Below are positions 34,632 through 45,267 of a stretch of 64,000 bases of DNA, in pieces (position 1 is the stretch's first letter; the number at the start of each line of letters is the position of its first letter). The stretch is taken from NCBI GenBank assembly GCA_902826455.1, contig CADEEV010000011.1, forward strand, positions 53,020-117,019, written 5' to 3'. The notes under the pieces are model-generated. The model saw only the letters and a list, made by a program, of their open reading frames with translations, did not search any database and was not told where the DNA came from. The translations under genes and the position numbers were made by a program. The DNA is from an uncultured Acidobacteriota bacterium. GTDB lineage: Bacteria > Acidobacteriota > Vicinamibacteria > Fen-336.

Positions 34632-35346
34632 AGCGAGCGGCCGCCCAGGGCCAGCATGTCCGTGACGACCAGCGGCTCGCGCGTGACCCAGGCCTCGCCG
34701 AACTCGACGCCGATGCGCTGACCGGCCCGGCGCGCCGTAAGCTCGGCGGCCTGCCGGAAGCCGTCGAAGGGCAGCCGGACGTTCTCGCCCTCGGCCTTCT
34801 TGAACTGGCTGCCGAAGGCCTCGACTGCCTGCATCTTGATCGCCCACACGCTCGTGATGTCCACGACGAAGCTCGGCGCCACTTCCTCGGCCTCGGTGAC
34901 GCTGGGCGCGTAGACGAGCTTGGCGGGACGGAACGCCACGCCCAGCTCCGGACGATAGGCGCGCAGGCCGGCGACGAAGGCGGCGTCGTACACGAGGCGG
35001 CTGGCGGCGGCGTGGTCGGGGTGCCGCTGGCTCCAGTGCTGGACGAACACCACCCGCGGCCGCAGCCGGCGCAGCGCTTCCACGACGACGTCGCGCTGCT
35101 CCGGAGTCGACACGAGGCCGGAATCGGGCAGCCCGAGGGCCTCGCGGTGGGCCACGCCGAGGATGCGCGCGCCCTCGACGGCCTCGGCGGCTCGCGTCTC
35201 CGGCGTGCCGCGGCTGCCGCTCTCGCCGCGGGTGAGATCGACCATGGCGATGCGGCGCCCGCGGGCGCTCTCGAGGGCGATCGTGCCGCCCATGGTGATC
35301 TCAGCGTCGTCGGGGTGGGCGCAGATCGCGGCGATGTCGAAGTCGC

Positions 35347-35350
<4 letters not shown>
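34628..35350 (-). CDS. bshB1: bacillithiol biosynthesis deacetylase
   Basis: Removes the acetyl group from GlcNAc-malate, the second step of bacillithiol synthesis. The 240-residue LmbE-fold protein has the zinc motif CAHPDDAE at 10-17, DLTRGESGSRG, and a later HWSQRHPDHAAASRLV that supplies the other His ligands. The GTG at 35350 overlaps the bshA stop as GTGA. It is the last gene of bshC-bshA-bshB1. Operon context separates it from other LmbE-like deacetylases. Confidence 0.93.
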
Positions 35351-36464
<1,114 letters not shown>

Positions 36465-36468
<4 letters not shown>

Positions 36469-38084
36469 AGCGGGATCACCTGGTGTCCTTTCGCCCACGG
36501 GTCGATGGCCGCTTCGAGCTCCGCGATCGCGGCCTCGCCGTGGCGGCCGACGAGTCCCGCGAGGCCCAGCACGCGCTCCTGCGGCTTGCCCTCGGGGAAG
36601 AGCGCGTCCCGGGTGCGGCGCAGCCGGTCGGCGCGGGTCTGGTCGCGCTTCTTGAGCGCGCGGGTCGCCTTCTCCTCGAGGCCCTCCACCTGGTGGAGCG
36701 CCCGGCCCTTCGCGGACTCCGCGGCCGCCTTCAGGGTCGGGTCGACGGCGCCGAGCGCGTCCGCGACGTCGCTGAGGCGCGCTTCGATCGCGGCGCGTGC
36801 CTGCTCGAAGGCGACCTGCACGGCCGGGCTCGAGTCGCGCGCCCACTGGGCGAGGCGCGCCTCGGGATCGTCCTCGAGGTCGCGGAAGTCGAGGGACTCG
36901 CTGTCGAGGGCCCGGGCCGGACCCGACTCGAGCAGCGTGACGCCGGGCCGCGGGAAGACCACCGGCCGCGGGATGCCGAGGGCCTCGTACGTCGGCCCGA
37001 TCTGGGCGTGATAGGCGATCTCCGCCGGGCCGCCCACGTAGGCCGCCGTCGGCAGCAGATGGTCCTGGACGACCGGGCGCAGCAGGGCGCCCGGGCTCCA
37101 CGCGGTCGGTTCCCGTTCGAGCCAGGCCACCGCTTCCGCGGTCGTGAGGCGCTGGTCGAGGCCGCGGATCTCGACACCGTCCGGCGTGAGGCCGAGGGCG
37201 CGGCGCTGGCCCTGCGCGACCACGAAGAGGTTCAGGAACCCGTCGCGCACCGGAGCCTGCTCGGAGTACCCCGCCGCCTGGAGGCGCGGGCCGATGCCGG
37301 CCGAGGCCCGGGAGCTCGGCGAGCGCTCCACGAGCTCCCTCTTCAACACGGGGACCATCAGGGTCTTCACGGCGGGGTCGGCGGGTTCGAGGACCACGAG
37401 GGAGGGGAGGAGGCCGGAGAGGAACGCCCCGAAGGCTTCGGGGAACGAGGCGCCGGAGCGATAACAGCGCTCGAGGAGGGCTCGACAGCCCTCGTCCGCC
37501 AGGATTCCGCCGGCTTCCGACACGAGCCCGGCGATCGTGTCGTCGAAGCGGACCTGGAAGGACGGCAACGCCGGAGGCGGCGTCGCCGGCGCGTAGCGAA
37601 GGCTGCGGAGCTGCCCCGAGGCGTCGAGGAGTGTCGTCGCCCGGATCTCCTCGAAATCGTGGTCGTCGGAGGCGATCCAGAACACCGGCACGACCGGGGT
37701 GCCGCGCTTGGCCTCCAGGGCGGCCGCGACCTTGATCGCGGCGAGGGCCTTGTAGAGGACGTAGAGCGGTCCACCGAAGAGCACCGGCTGCTGGCCCGTC
37801 ACCACGGCGACGCTGCGCGGATCGGCCAGTTGCGCGGCGCGTTCGGCGGCCCGGGGGTTGCCTCGGGCGCGCTGCTGGGTCTCGAGGATCGCGGCCACGG
37901 CGGCCCTGGGGTGAGAGTAGCCGAGCGTGCGCTCGGCCGCCGCGTTCAGCGCGTCGAGGTCGAAGCCGCCATCGGGGAAGAAGGCGCGCGCGCGCGGAAG
38001 GCCGGCCAGGTACTCGCGAAACAGCAGGTTCGGGGGATTGGAGAACGCCCCGTACTCGACGAGGGCCGGGGCGCGCTCGGTCAT
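36465..38084 (-). CDS. bshC: putative cysteine-adding enzyme of bacillithiol synthesis
   Basis: Believed to add cysteine to GlcN-malate, the last step. The 539-residue length matches the family. Recognisable parts are VTGQQPVLFGGPLYVLYKALAAIKVA near residue 95-120, PVFWIASDDHDFEEI (an HIGH-like DDHD site), PTAAYVGGPAEIAYHAQIGPTYEALGIPRPVVFPR, and a C-terminal coiled coil. The ATG at 38084 is 9 bases after a consensus TATAAT. It is the first gene of the operon. Confidence 0.94.
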
Positions 38085-38093
38085 GGAGCCGGC

Positions 38094-38099
38094 ATTATA
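38094..38099 (-). promoter_or_regulatory. -10 box of bshC-bshA-bshB1 operon
   Basis: Consensus TATAAT on the minus strand, 9 bases before the bshC ATG. The leader would be about two bases. Confidence 0.65.
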
Positions 38100-38199
38100 G
38101 GTCATGGGCACTCGAGGGAACGTACGCCCGGGATTCGCCGCTTGTTCCAGGAGAATCGCCGCAAGCCCTTCCAAATGCGCGACTTCAGCGCGCGCTGCG

Positions 38200-38229
38200 T
38201 TGACACTCTTTTACCCTTGATGCTAGAGT
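38200..38229 (+). promoter_or_regulatory. strong sigma70-type promoter of kinase gene
   Basis: A perfect -35 TTGACA (38200-38205), 18-bp spacer, extended -10 TGcTAGAGT (38221-38229). Transcription would start near 38236, giving a leader of about 64 bases, unlike the leaderless genes around it. Confidence 0.75.
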
Positions 38230-38299
38230 CGACGCTCTGTTCGGTTTGCGCGGCCGCTCGCCGCCGCGAGCCGGAAAATCAAGGGTTTCGCCAGCGAGC

Positions 38300-40720
38300 A
38301 TGGATCAGAAGAGCGGCCTGGGCGAGCAGATGCCCGCCAGCATCGGGCGTTATCAGGTGCAGGGGAGCATTGGCTACGGCGCCATGGGCGCCGTGTACAA
38401 GGCCTTCGATCCGCTGATCAAGCGGACCCTCGCGATCAAGACCATCCGCCTCGACATCCCGCGCAACAGCCCTCAGTACAAGTCCTTCATCGAGCGCTTC
38501 TACCACGAGGCGCGCATCTCCGGCACGCTGAGCCATCCGAACATCGTGACGCTGTTCGACATCGGCGAGGAGCAGGGCATCCCGTACCTCGCCATGGAGT
38601 TCGTGGAGGGCGAGACGATCTCCTCGATGATCGAGCGCGGCGTGAAGTTCCCGCCCGAGAAGGTCATCAGTCTCGTGAGCCAGGTCGCCTCGGCGATCGA
38701 CTACGCCCACAGCAAGGGCGTCATCCACCGGGACATCAAGCCCTCGAACATGATGCTCTCCGAGGACCGGATGAAGGTCACGGACTTCGGCATCGCGAAG
38801 CTCGTCGACAGCGACATGACGCAGTCGGGCCAGCTCCTGGGCACGCCGTCCTACATGTCGCCCGAGCAGGCCATGGGCGACAAGCTCGACGGCCGCAGCG
38901 ACATCTTCTCCCTGGGCGTGTGCGCCTTCGAGATGCTCTCGGGCGAGCAACCGTTCCCGGGGACGAACGTCACGTCGATCCTCTACAAGCTCGTCCACGT
39001 GGATCCGATCGAGCCCGCGAACCTCGAGATGCACGGCCTCGTCCCGCAGAAATGGCACGAGGTCTTCAGCCGCGTGCTCGCGAAGAAGCCCGACGAGCGC
39101 TACCAGAACGGCGCCGAGTTCGTGCAGGACCTCGAGTTCTGCCTCGGCTCGTGGTTCGGCAGCGTCGGCAGCTCGCCCGACCTCCTCGCCTCCACCCTGG
39201 CGCCGGTCGCGACCGACCGCACCCAGCAGGACGCCGGGAAGGCCGACGCGCCCGAGGTGACGGCCGCGATCCCGGCGTCGAGCCCGACGGCGGCGACGCT
39301 CGCCCCGCCGCCTCCCACGCTGTCGTCCGTGCCGCCGCCTCCCGCGCCGATGGCGGTCGAGGACATGACGGCGCCGTTGCCGCGCGTCACGGCGCCTCCG
39401 CCTCTGCCTCCGCCGGAGCTCGATGCCCCGGAAACCGTCCAGATGAAGGCGCCGGCGCTCAAGGCGCCGGTCTTCGAGGACACCGGGACCGTCGCCATGA
39501 AGGCGCCGGTGCTGCCCCCGAAGGCACCGTCGGTGGACGCGACCCTGGCCGTCAAGCCGATCCTGCCGGCGAAGCCTCCGGCCGGCCCGGCGCCGGCGGT
39601 GGCTCCGCCCATGTTGGCCACGATCAAGCAGGCGGCCCCGGTCCTCGACACGCCGACGATCAAGGCCCAGGCGCCGCGCCCGCCGGTCGCGGCTCCTCCC
39701 CCCGCCGCGCCGGCCCCGCCGCCGGCTCCCGTCGCCGCGAACGGCGCCGCGCGCAAGGGCCCGTCGCCCCTGCTCGTCCTCGGGGCCGCGGCCGCGTTCT
39801 TCGTGGTGGCCATCGGCATCCTCGCGATCTTCCTGATCCGCCAGCGCAGCGCCCCGGCCGACACGCCGGCCACCACGCTCGCGGTCGTTCCCGAGACCCA
39901 GCCCACGGCCGCGCCGCCGCCGGAGACGCAGCCCGCGGCCGTCGTCGGGAGCCTCCACGTCGAGACTGTTCCCGCCGGCGCCAGCATCACGATCAACGGC
40001 GAGGCCCGGGGCGCGTCGCCTCTCGACGTGACCGACCTCCCGATCGGCAACTACGATGTCCGCGCCGAGCTCAAGGGCTTCGCCGCCGCTTCCCAGACCG
40101 CGACGATCGCGAACGGGGGCGAGAACGTCGAGGTGAAGCTCAACCTCGGCCGCACGGCGCCCGCCCAGGGCAGCGCGGAGTTCACGTCGAACCCTGCCGG
40201 CGCTTCCGTCTCGCTGGACGGCGCCGCCGTCGGCACGACGCCCATCGCAGACCTGAAGCTCAAGCCCGGCGCCCATCGGGTCCAGATGACGCGCGAGGGC
40301 TTCGAGCCCTGGTCGGGCAGCGTCACGGTCGAGGCCGGCCGCAAGGCGCGCGTCGAGGGCGTGCTGAAGGCGGTCCCGAGGGCGACGCCGCCTCCGGCGC
40401 CGGCCGTCGACCTGACGCGCATCTTCGTCAACACGGCCGCCGACGTGGACCAGCTGGCGAAGAAGACCGGCGGACCCTCCGCCTCGTATCCCCAGAACGC
40501 GCCGCGCCTCAAGTCCGGCGACTCGGTGTCGGTAGCGGTGAGCTTCGTGGTGGACGAGAACGGCGACGTCGTGGATCCCCGGGTCATGGAATCGGCGGGC
40601 AAGCAGATCGACGAAGCCGTGCTCGCCGCGATCCGCAAGTGGAAGTACCAGCCCGCGATGAAGCAGGGCACCGCCGTGAAGGTCCGGATCACGTTCAAGC
40701 AGACCTTCCGCGCGGGGTAG
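38300..40720 (+). CDS. serine/threonine protein kinase with PEGA repeats and TonB C-terminal domain
   Basis: An 806-residue transmembrane kinase. The kinase domain (17-280) is complete: glycine-rich loop GYGAMGAVYKA, Lys47 in AIKTI, HRDIKPSN with catalytic Asp145, DFG at 162-164 and GTPSYMSPEQ. A Pro-rich cytoplasmic linker (285-480) leads to one membrane helix (about 490-513). The periplasmic part has two PEGA domains (about 550-617 and 625-690) and ends with a TonB C-terminal-like domain (about 740-806: SVSVAVSFVVDENGDVVDP, AIRKWKYQPAMKQGTAVKV). Kinase-PEGA proteins are known; the added TonB module is uncommon. The ATG at 38300 begins the first conserved segment. Confidence 0.92.
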   Translation: MDQKSGLGEQMPASIGRYQVQGSIGYGAMGAVYKAFDPLIKRTLAIKTIRLDIPRNSPQYKSFIERFYHEARISGTLSHPNIVTLFDIGEEQGIPYLAMEFVEGETISSMIERGVKFPPEKVISLVSQVASAIDYAHSKGVIHRDIKPSNMMLSEDRMKVTDFGIAKLVDSDMTQSGQLLGTPSYMSPEQAMGDKLDGRSDIFSLGVCAFEMLSGEQPFPGTNVTSILYKLVHVDPIEPANLEMHGLVPQKWHEVFSRVLAKKPDERYQNGAEFVQDLEFCLGSWFGSVGSSPDLLASTLAPVATDRTQQDAGKADAPEVTAAIPASSPTAATLAPPPPTLSSVPPPPAPMAVEDMTAPLPRVTAPPPLPPPELDAPETVQMKAPALKAPVFEDTGTVAMKAPVLPPKAPSVDATLAVKPILPAKPPAGPAPAVAPPMLATIKQAAPVLDTPTIKAQAPRPPVAAPPPAAPAPPPAPVAANGAARKGPSPLLVLGAAAAFFVVAIGILAIFLIRQRSAPADTPATTLAVVPETQPTAAPPPETQPAAVVGSLHVETVPAGASITINGEARGASPLDVTDLPIGNYDVRAELKGFAAASQTATIANGGENVEVKLNLGRTAPAQGSAEFTSNPAGASVSLDGAAVGTTPIADLKLKPGAHRVQMTREGFEPWSGSVTVEAGRKARVEGVLKAVPRATPPPAPAVDLTRIFVNTAADVDQLAKKTGGPSASYPQNAPRLKSGDSVSVAVSFVVDENGDVVDPRVMESAGKQIDEAVLAAIRKWKYQPAMKQGTAVKVRITFKQTFRAG

Positions 40721-40733
40721 AGCCGAGGCGCCA

Positions 40734-42026
40734 GTGGTCGCGAAGCTCATCGTCAACCCGAGCTCGGCGTCGCGTCGCGAGATTCCCCTGCCGCGCACGG
40801 TGCTCTCGATCGGCCGCGATCCCGGCAACGACCTCGTGCTGGCCGACGCCATGGTGTCGCGTCGTCACGCCCTGGTGGAGTTGCGCGGCAGCCAGTACTT
40901 CATCCGCGACTGCAACTCCTCGAACGGCTCCCTCGTCAACGGCGATCGCATCAGCGAGCGCAGCCTGCGCGACGGCGACCTCGTGGCGATCGGCACCGCC
41001 CGCATCCTGTTCCGCGACGAGGTCCACCTCGAGGACGCGAGCGGCAAGGTGGTCCAGCACCCGTCGTCGCCGCGGCTGTCCTGTGGCACCTGCGGCTCCG
41101 ACTACCGCAAGGGCGACCTGTACTGCCGGCAGTGCGGCGCCGCGATCGCGCCGCCGCAGCCGGCGAAGGCGGTGTGCGCGGCGTGCGGCACCGCCGTGCC
41201 GCTGCCGGCCCGCTTCTGCAGCGCCTGCGGCCAGAACCTGCCCGAGACCGCCGAGGCCGCTCCGTCTCCCGCCCTGGCGGAGGCGCCGCCCGCCGGCGCC
41301 AGCGCGATCCGGGTGGCGGCCGCGCCGATGGCCGAGGTCGCCTCGCCCGACACGCCGGCCGTGCCCGTGCCCGCGTCCCTGCCGTCGCCCTCTCCGGCGC
41401 CGGGCGCGAAGCCGGACGCCTCCGGGGCCGAGCCCCTGCAGGAGCTCGACCTGGCCCTCGAGCCGATGACGCCGCCGCCGGCGCGCTCGCCCCGCACGGC
41501 CGTGGCCTCGCCGCTGCGCCTCGCGCCGTCTCCTTCGGGCGTGTCGTCGCGGCCCGTCGCGCCGCACCGGCCGGCATCCTCCGTGTCGGAGCCCGCACCG
41601 CTTCCGGCGCGGGCCGCCGCCGGCATCCTCGACCTGGCCGTCGCGGGCTTCGCGCAGCTCCTCCTGCTGGGGCCGGTGGCCTGGTACTGGTGGGGCCACG
41701 AGTTCTCGCGGGACCCCGACAAGGTGCCCTACCTGCCGATCCTCCTCTCGCTCGCCATGGTGCCGGTGGCGCTCGCGGCGGCCGCCGCCTACTTCGTCCA
41801 CGGCTGGGGTGTCGTCGGCGCGACCCCCGGCAAGCGGCTGCTGGGCCTCGCGGTCGAGACCGAGACGGGCCAGTCGCCGATCGGCGTGTCGCGCGCCGCG
41901 ACGCGCTTCGTCGGCTACCTCGCGTCGGGGCTCCTCCTGGGCCTGGGCTTCCTGATGGTCGCCGCCACGGGCTCGGGCCTCCACGACCGTCTCGCTGGCA
42001 CGCGCGTCGTGCGGAGGGACGAGTGA
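40734..42026 (+). CDS. FHA domain / double zinc ribbon / RDD membrane protein
   Basis: A 430-residue protein of three parts. An FHA phosphothreonine-binding domain is at 1-100 (LSIGRDPGNDLVLADAMVSRRHALVEL, NSSNGSLVNG). Two zinc ribbons follow at about 119-165, with C-x2-C pairs in CGTCGSDYRKGDLYCRQCG and CAACGTAVPLPARFCSACG. A Pro/Ala-rich linker leads to a C-terminal RDD domain with three or four membrane helices (AAGILDLAVAGF, ATPGKRLLGLAV, GSGLHDRLAGTRVV). It starts 13 bases after the kinase stop, so it may read that kinase's phosphorylation (inference). The stop overlaps lepB as GTGA. Confidence 0.87.
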   Translation: MVAKLIVNPSSASRREIPLPRTVLSIGRDPGNDLVLADAMVSRRHALVELRGSQYFIRDCNSSNGSLVNGDRISERSLRDGDLVAIGTARILFRDEVHLEDASGKVVQHPSSPRLSCGTCGSDYRKGDLYCRQCGAAIAPPQPAKAVCAACGTAVPLPARFCSACGQNLPETAEAAPSPALAEAPPAGASAIRVAAAPMAEVASPDTPAVPVPASLPSPSPAPGAKPDASGAEPLQELDLALEPMTPPPARSPRTAVASPLRLAPSPSGVSSRPVAPHRPASSVSEPAPLPARAAAGILDLAVAGFAQLLLLGPVAWYWWGHEFSRDPDKVPYLPILLSLAMVPVALAAAAAYFVHGWGVVGATPGKRLLGLAVETETGQSPIGVSRAATRFVGYLASGLLLGLGFLMVAATGSGLHDRLAGTRVVRRDE

Positions 42027-42619
42027 GTCTCGAGACGCCGCCGCTGCCGGGGGAGCCCGCGGTCGCCGCCCTCGCCGCGCCCCCCGTGGCCACCACGCGC
42101 ACGCAGGTGCTGAAGGCGGTCTGGGAGCTGCTCCACGACCTGTCGATCGCGGTCCTCTTCTGCTTCTTCCTCATCACGTTCGTCGCCCAGGCCTTCCGCG
42201 TCCAGGGCACGAGCATGCTGCCCCTGCTCGAGGACGGCGAACGCATCCTCGTGAACAAGCTCGTCTATCGCCTGCAGCCCATCGAGCGCGGCGACGTGGT
42301 CGTCTTCTGGTACCCCAAGGACCCGGCCGTGTCCTTCATCAAGCGCGTCGTGGGGAGGCCCGGCGACAGCGTCGAGATCAAGCGCGGTGCGCTCTACGTG
42401 AACGGGCAGCTCGTGCCCGAGACGTACGTGAAGAGCCAGTTCCGCGACGGCGAGAGCTTCGAGCCCGTCGAGGTCCCGCGGGGCTACTACTACGTGCTCG
42501 GCGACCACCGCAACAGCAGCAACGACAGCCGCAGCTGGGGCGAGGTGCCGGAGAAGTACATCTACGGCAAGGCGATGTTCCGGTTCTGGCCCTTGTCGAA
42601 GCTGGGCTCGATCCGCTAG
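42023..42619 (+). CDS. lepB: signal peptidase I
   Basis: Cleaves signal peptides of exported proteins on the outer face of the inner membrane. The 198-residue product has one membrane anchor (about 38-58), the catalytic Ser64 in QGTSMLPLLEDGERILVNKL and the general-base Lys107 in FIKRVVGRPGD, then GDHRNSSNDSRSWGEVP near the end. It is translated from a GTG that overlaps the FHA/RDD gene stop as GTGA. Confidence 0.95.
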   Translation: MSLETPPLPGEPAVAALAAPPVATTRTQVLKAVWELLHDLSIAVLFCFFLITFVAQAFRVQGTSMLPLLEDGERILVNKLVYRLQPIERGDVVVFWYPKDPAVSFIKRVVGRPGDSVEIKRGALYVNGQLVPETYVKSQFRDGESFEPVEVPRGYYYVLGDHRNSSNDSRSWGEVPEKYIYGKAMFRFWPLSKLGSIR

Positions 42620-42653
42620 CGGGGTCCCGAAGGGCCAGTCGAAGGGTAGGGCC

Positions 42654-44198
42654 ATGACGCTCAAGACCGTCAGGGTTCCGGCAGCGATCGAGCCGCTGTT
42701 CCTGAAGGCGCAGGACTACGTCGCGCGCTACTTCAGCAGCAAGGTCGAGAACCCCGAGCTCGGCACCATCTCGATCTCGGGCGAGCGCTACGTCCTGCTG
42801 CGCGCCGCCTCGATGTCCGTGGAGTTCTTCGACCTCGTGATGTCGCTGTACCAGGACAAGGCCGAGGGCATCGCCCGCAGCGTCGCGAGCAACCTGCTCT
42901 TCGACATGGCCCATGCCATCGGCAAGGCCGACGCCAAGGCGTTCCACGGCAGGATGGGCGTCACCGATCCCATCGAGAAGCTCTCGGCGGGCCCCATCCA
43001 CTTCTCCTTCTCCGGCTGGGCGTTCGTCGACATCTCGGCGCAGTCGCACCCGACGCCCGACGACGACTTCTTCCTGCTCTACGAGCATCCGTACTCCTTC
43101 GAGTCCGACACGTGGCGCAAGAGCGGCCGGCAGACGGACTTCCCGGTGTGCGTGATGAGCGCCGGCTACTCCTCGGGCTGGTGCGAGGAGAGCTTCGGCC
43201 TCCCGCTGGTGGCGGTCGAGACCGAGTGCCTCGCGGCCGGAGATGCGCGCTGCTGCTTCGTGATGGCGCCGCCGTCGCGCATCGAGGGGCATCTCGCGCG
43301 CCACGCCCGTGCCTCGACGGGCCAGGGCGTGCGCCCCGCCGCGGAGTCCCACGGGATCCCCGAGTTCTTCCAGCGCAAGCGGCTCGAGGACGAGCTGCGC
43401 CAGTCCCACGAGAACCTCGAGTCCCGCGTGCGCGAGCGCACGGCCGAGCTGACCGCCGCGAACGAGCTGCTGCGCCGGGAGATCGCCGAGCGCAAGCGCG
43501 CCGAGGAGGTGCGCGACGAGTTCCTGTCGGTCGCGGCCCACGAGCTCAAGACGCCGCTCACCAGCCTGCGCGGCTTCGCGCAGCTCCTGCTGGGCCAGCT
43601 CGACGAGGGGCGCACCCCGAACCCCGAGCACCTCGAGCTCGCCTTGAGCTCGATCGACCGGCAGTCGGAGAAGCTGGCGCGGCTGGTCTCGCAGCTCCTG
43701 GACATCTCCAGGCTCCAGGCCGGCCGGCTCGGCCTCGAGCGCCGGCCCGCGGACCTCGTGCCGCTGCTGCGGGGCGTCCTCGAGAGCGCGCTGCCCGGCT
43801 CCGGGCGCCACGAGATCGTCCTGGAGGCTCCCCAGGCGGCGGTCGCGGTGGTCGATCCGCTGCGCCTCGAGCAGGTCCTCACGAACCTCCTCGACAACGC
43901 GATCAAGTACAGCCCCGAGGGCGGCCGGGTGGAGGTCGAGCTGCGGGCCGTGACGGACGGCCTCGAGATCGCCGTGACCGACCGCGGGATCGGCGTGCCC
44001 GAGGAGCACCGGGCGCGGATCTTCGACCGCTTCTACCAGGCCCACGGCGAGCGCCGGCTCGGCGGCATGGGGCTCGGTCTCTACATCAGCCGTCAGATCG
44101 TCGAGCTCCACGGGGGAGCCCTGAAGGCGGAGTTCCCGCCCGCCGGCGGCACGCGTCTCGTGATCACCCTGCCCTCCGCCCCAGAAACGGCGTCGTGA
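42654..44198 (+). CDS. sensor histidine kinase with XylR_N/V4R sensory domain
   Basis: A 514-residue soluble kinase. Residues 1-210 resemble the XylR N-terminal plus V4R (4-vinyl reductase) module that binds small aromatics in sigma54 activators: FFDLVMSLYQDKAEGIARSVASNLLFDMAHAIGKADAKAFHGRM, then GYSSGWCEESFGLPLVAVETECLAAGDARCCFVMAP, with three Cys in the V4R tail. A coiled coil (about 235-285) leads to the phosphoacceptor motif SVAAHELKTPLTSLRGF and an ATPase domain (LTNLLDNAIKYSPEGG, DRGIGVP, GMGLGLYISRQIVELHGG). It has no membrane segment. It overlaps its receiver partner by GTGA. Confidence 0.88.
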   Translation: MTLKTVRVPAAIEPLFLKAQDYVARYFSSKVENPELGTISISGERYVLLRAASMSVEFFDLVMSLYQDKAEGIARSVASNLLFDMAHAIGKADAKAFHGRMGVTDPIEKLSAGPIHFSFSGWAFVDISAQSHPTPDDDFFLLYEHPYSFESDTWRKSGRQTDFPVCVMSAGYSSGWCEESFGLPLVAVETECLAAGDARCCFVMAPPSRIEGHLARHARASTGQGVRPAAESHGIPEFFQRKRLEDELRQSHENLESRVRERTAELTAANELLRREIAERKRAEEVRDEFLSVAAHELKTPLTSLRGFAQLLLGQLDEGRTPNPEHLELALSSIDRQSEKLARLVSQLLDISRLQAGRLGLERRPADLVPLLRGVLESALPGSGRHEIVLEAPQAAVAVVDPLRLEQVLTNLLDNAIKYSPEGGRVEVELRAVTDGLEIAVTDRGIGVPEEHRARIFDRFYQAHGERRLGGMGLGLYISRQIVELHGGALKAEFPPAGGTRLVITLPSAPETAS

Positions 44199-44554
44199 GC
44201 GGCCGCCGCGTGCTGGTGGTCGACGACGACTCCAGCATCCGCCAGTTCCTGCGCCTCGCCTTGAGCGACCGCGGCTACGAGGTGGTGACCGCGGAGAACG
44301 GCGAGGCGGCCCTCGCGGCCATCCGCCAGGCGACGCCGAGCGTCGTGCTCCTCGACATGCGCATGCCCGTGATGGACGGTTGGACCTTCGCGGCGGCCTA
44401 TCGGGAGCTGCCGCCGCCCCGGGCGCCGGTGGTGGTGTTGACCGCCGCCCGCGACGCGGCCCAGTACGCGAGGGAGATCGAGGCCGCGGCCTTCATGCCC
44501 AAGCCCTTCGACCTGCGCAGCCTGCTGCGCCTCGTCGGCGAGCTCACGGCCTGA
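44195..44554 (+). CDS. single-domain response regulator
   Basis: A 119-residue receiver domain alone. It has the acidic cluster VVDDDSS, the phosphorylated Asp in VVLLDMRMPVMDGW, Thr in VVLTAARD and Lys in FMPKPFD. There is no output domain, so it must act through another protein. GTG at 44195 overlaps the upstream kinase stop as GTGA, making the pair a cognate system. Confidence 0.92.
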   Translation: MSGRRVLVVDDDSSIRQFLRLALSDRGYEVVTAENGEAALAAIRQATPSVVLLDMRMPVMDGWTFAAAYRELPPPRAPVVVLTAARDAAQYAREIEAAAFMPKPFDLRSLLRLVGELTA

Positions 44555-44556
44555 GC

Positions 44557-45267
44557 CTAGGTCGGCTGGTCCCGTAGGCGGTAGCCGACGCCCGCCTCCG
44601 TCACGAAGTAGCGCGGCCGCGCCGGCTCGGCCTCGAGCTTGCTGCGCAGGTTCGCCATGTAGACGCGCAGGTAGTGATTCTGGTTCACCGAGCCCGGGCC
44701 CCAGACCTCCTTCAGGAGCTGGCGCTGCGTCACGACCTTGCCGACGTTCCGGACCAGGACGCCGAGCAGGCGATACTCGATCGGCGTGAGGTGGACCTCC
44801 GCGCCCCTGAAGAAGACGCGCCGGGCGCCGAAGTCGACCCGCATCTCGTCCAGGACGAACTCCGAGGCCTGGGCCGGCGCGCCCGAGCGCTCTGCGTGGC
44901 GCAACGCGACGCGGATGCGCGCGAGCAGCTCGCCGATCCCGAAGGGCTTCGTCAGGTAGTCGTCGGCGCCCGCGTCCAGGGCCTCGATCTTGTCGCGCTC
45001 CTGGCCGCGCGCCGAGAGCACCAGGATCGGGACGGCGGTCCATTCCCGCAGCCGGCGCGCCACCTCGACGCCGTCGAGGTCGGGCAGCCCCAGGTCGAGC
45101 AGGACGAGATCGGGCACGCGTGCGGCCGCTTCGGCGAGACCCTGGGCGCCCGTGGTGGCCTCGATCAGCCGGAAGCCGTGGCTCGTCAGCGACGCTCGCA
45201 GGAACCGGGCCACCTGGGCTTCGTCCTCGATGACGAGGATGAGCCGCTCGGCCGGCGCGTCGCTCAT
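44557..45267 (-). CDS. kdpE: response regulator of the kdp operon
   Basis: A 236-residue OmpR/PhoB-family regulator. The receiver has IEDEAQ, Asp in DLVLLDLGLPDLDG and LTKPF; the winged helix has RRVFFRGAEVHLTPIEYRLLGVLVRNVGKVVTQRQLLKEVWG and a terminal VTEAGVGYRLR. Family members bind direct repeats 11 bp apart. It is activated by KdpD at low potassium. The ATG overlaps the kdpD stop as ATGA, and its stop is two bases from the convergent receiver gene. Confidence 0.95.
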   Translation of the reverse strand: MSDAPAERLILVIEDEAQVARFLRASLTSHGFRLIEATTGAQGLAEAAARVPDLVLLDLGLPDLDGVEVARRLREWTAVPILVLSARGQERDKIEALDAGADDYLTKPFGIGELLARIRVALRHAERSGAPAQASEFVLDEMRVDFGARRVFFRGAEVHLTPIEYRLLGVLVRNVGKVVTQRQLLKEVWGPGSVNQNHYLRVYMANLRSKLEAEPARPRYFVTEAGVGYRLRDQPT

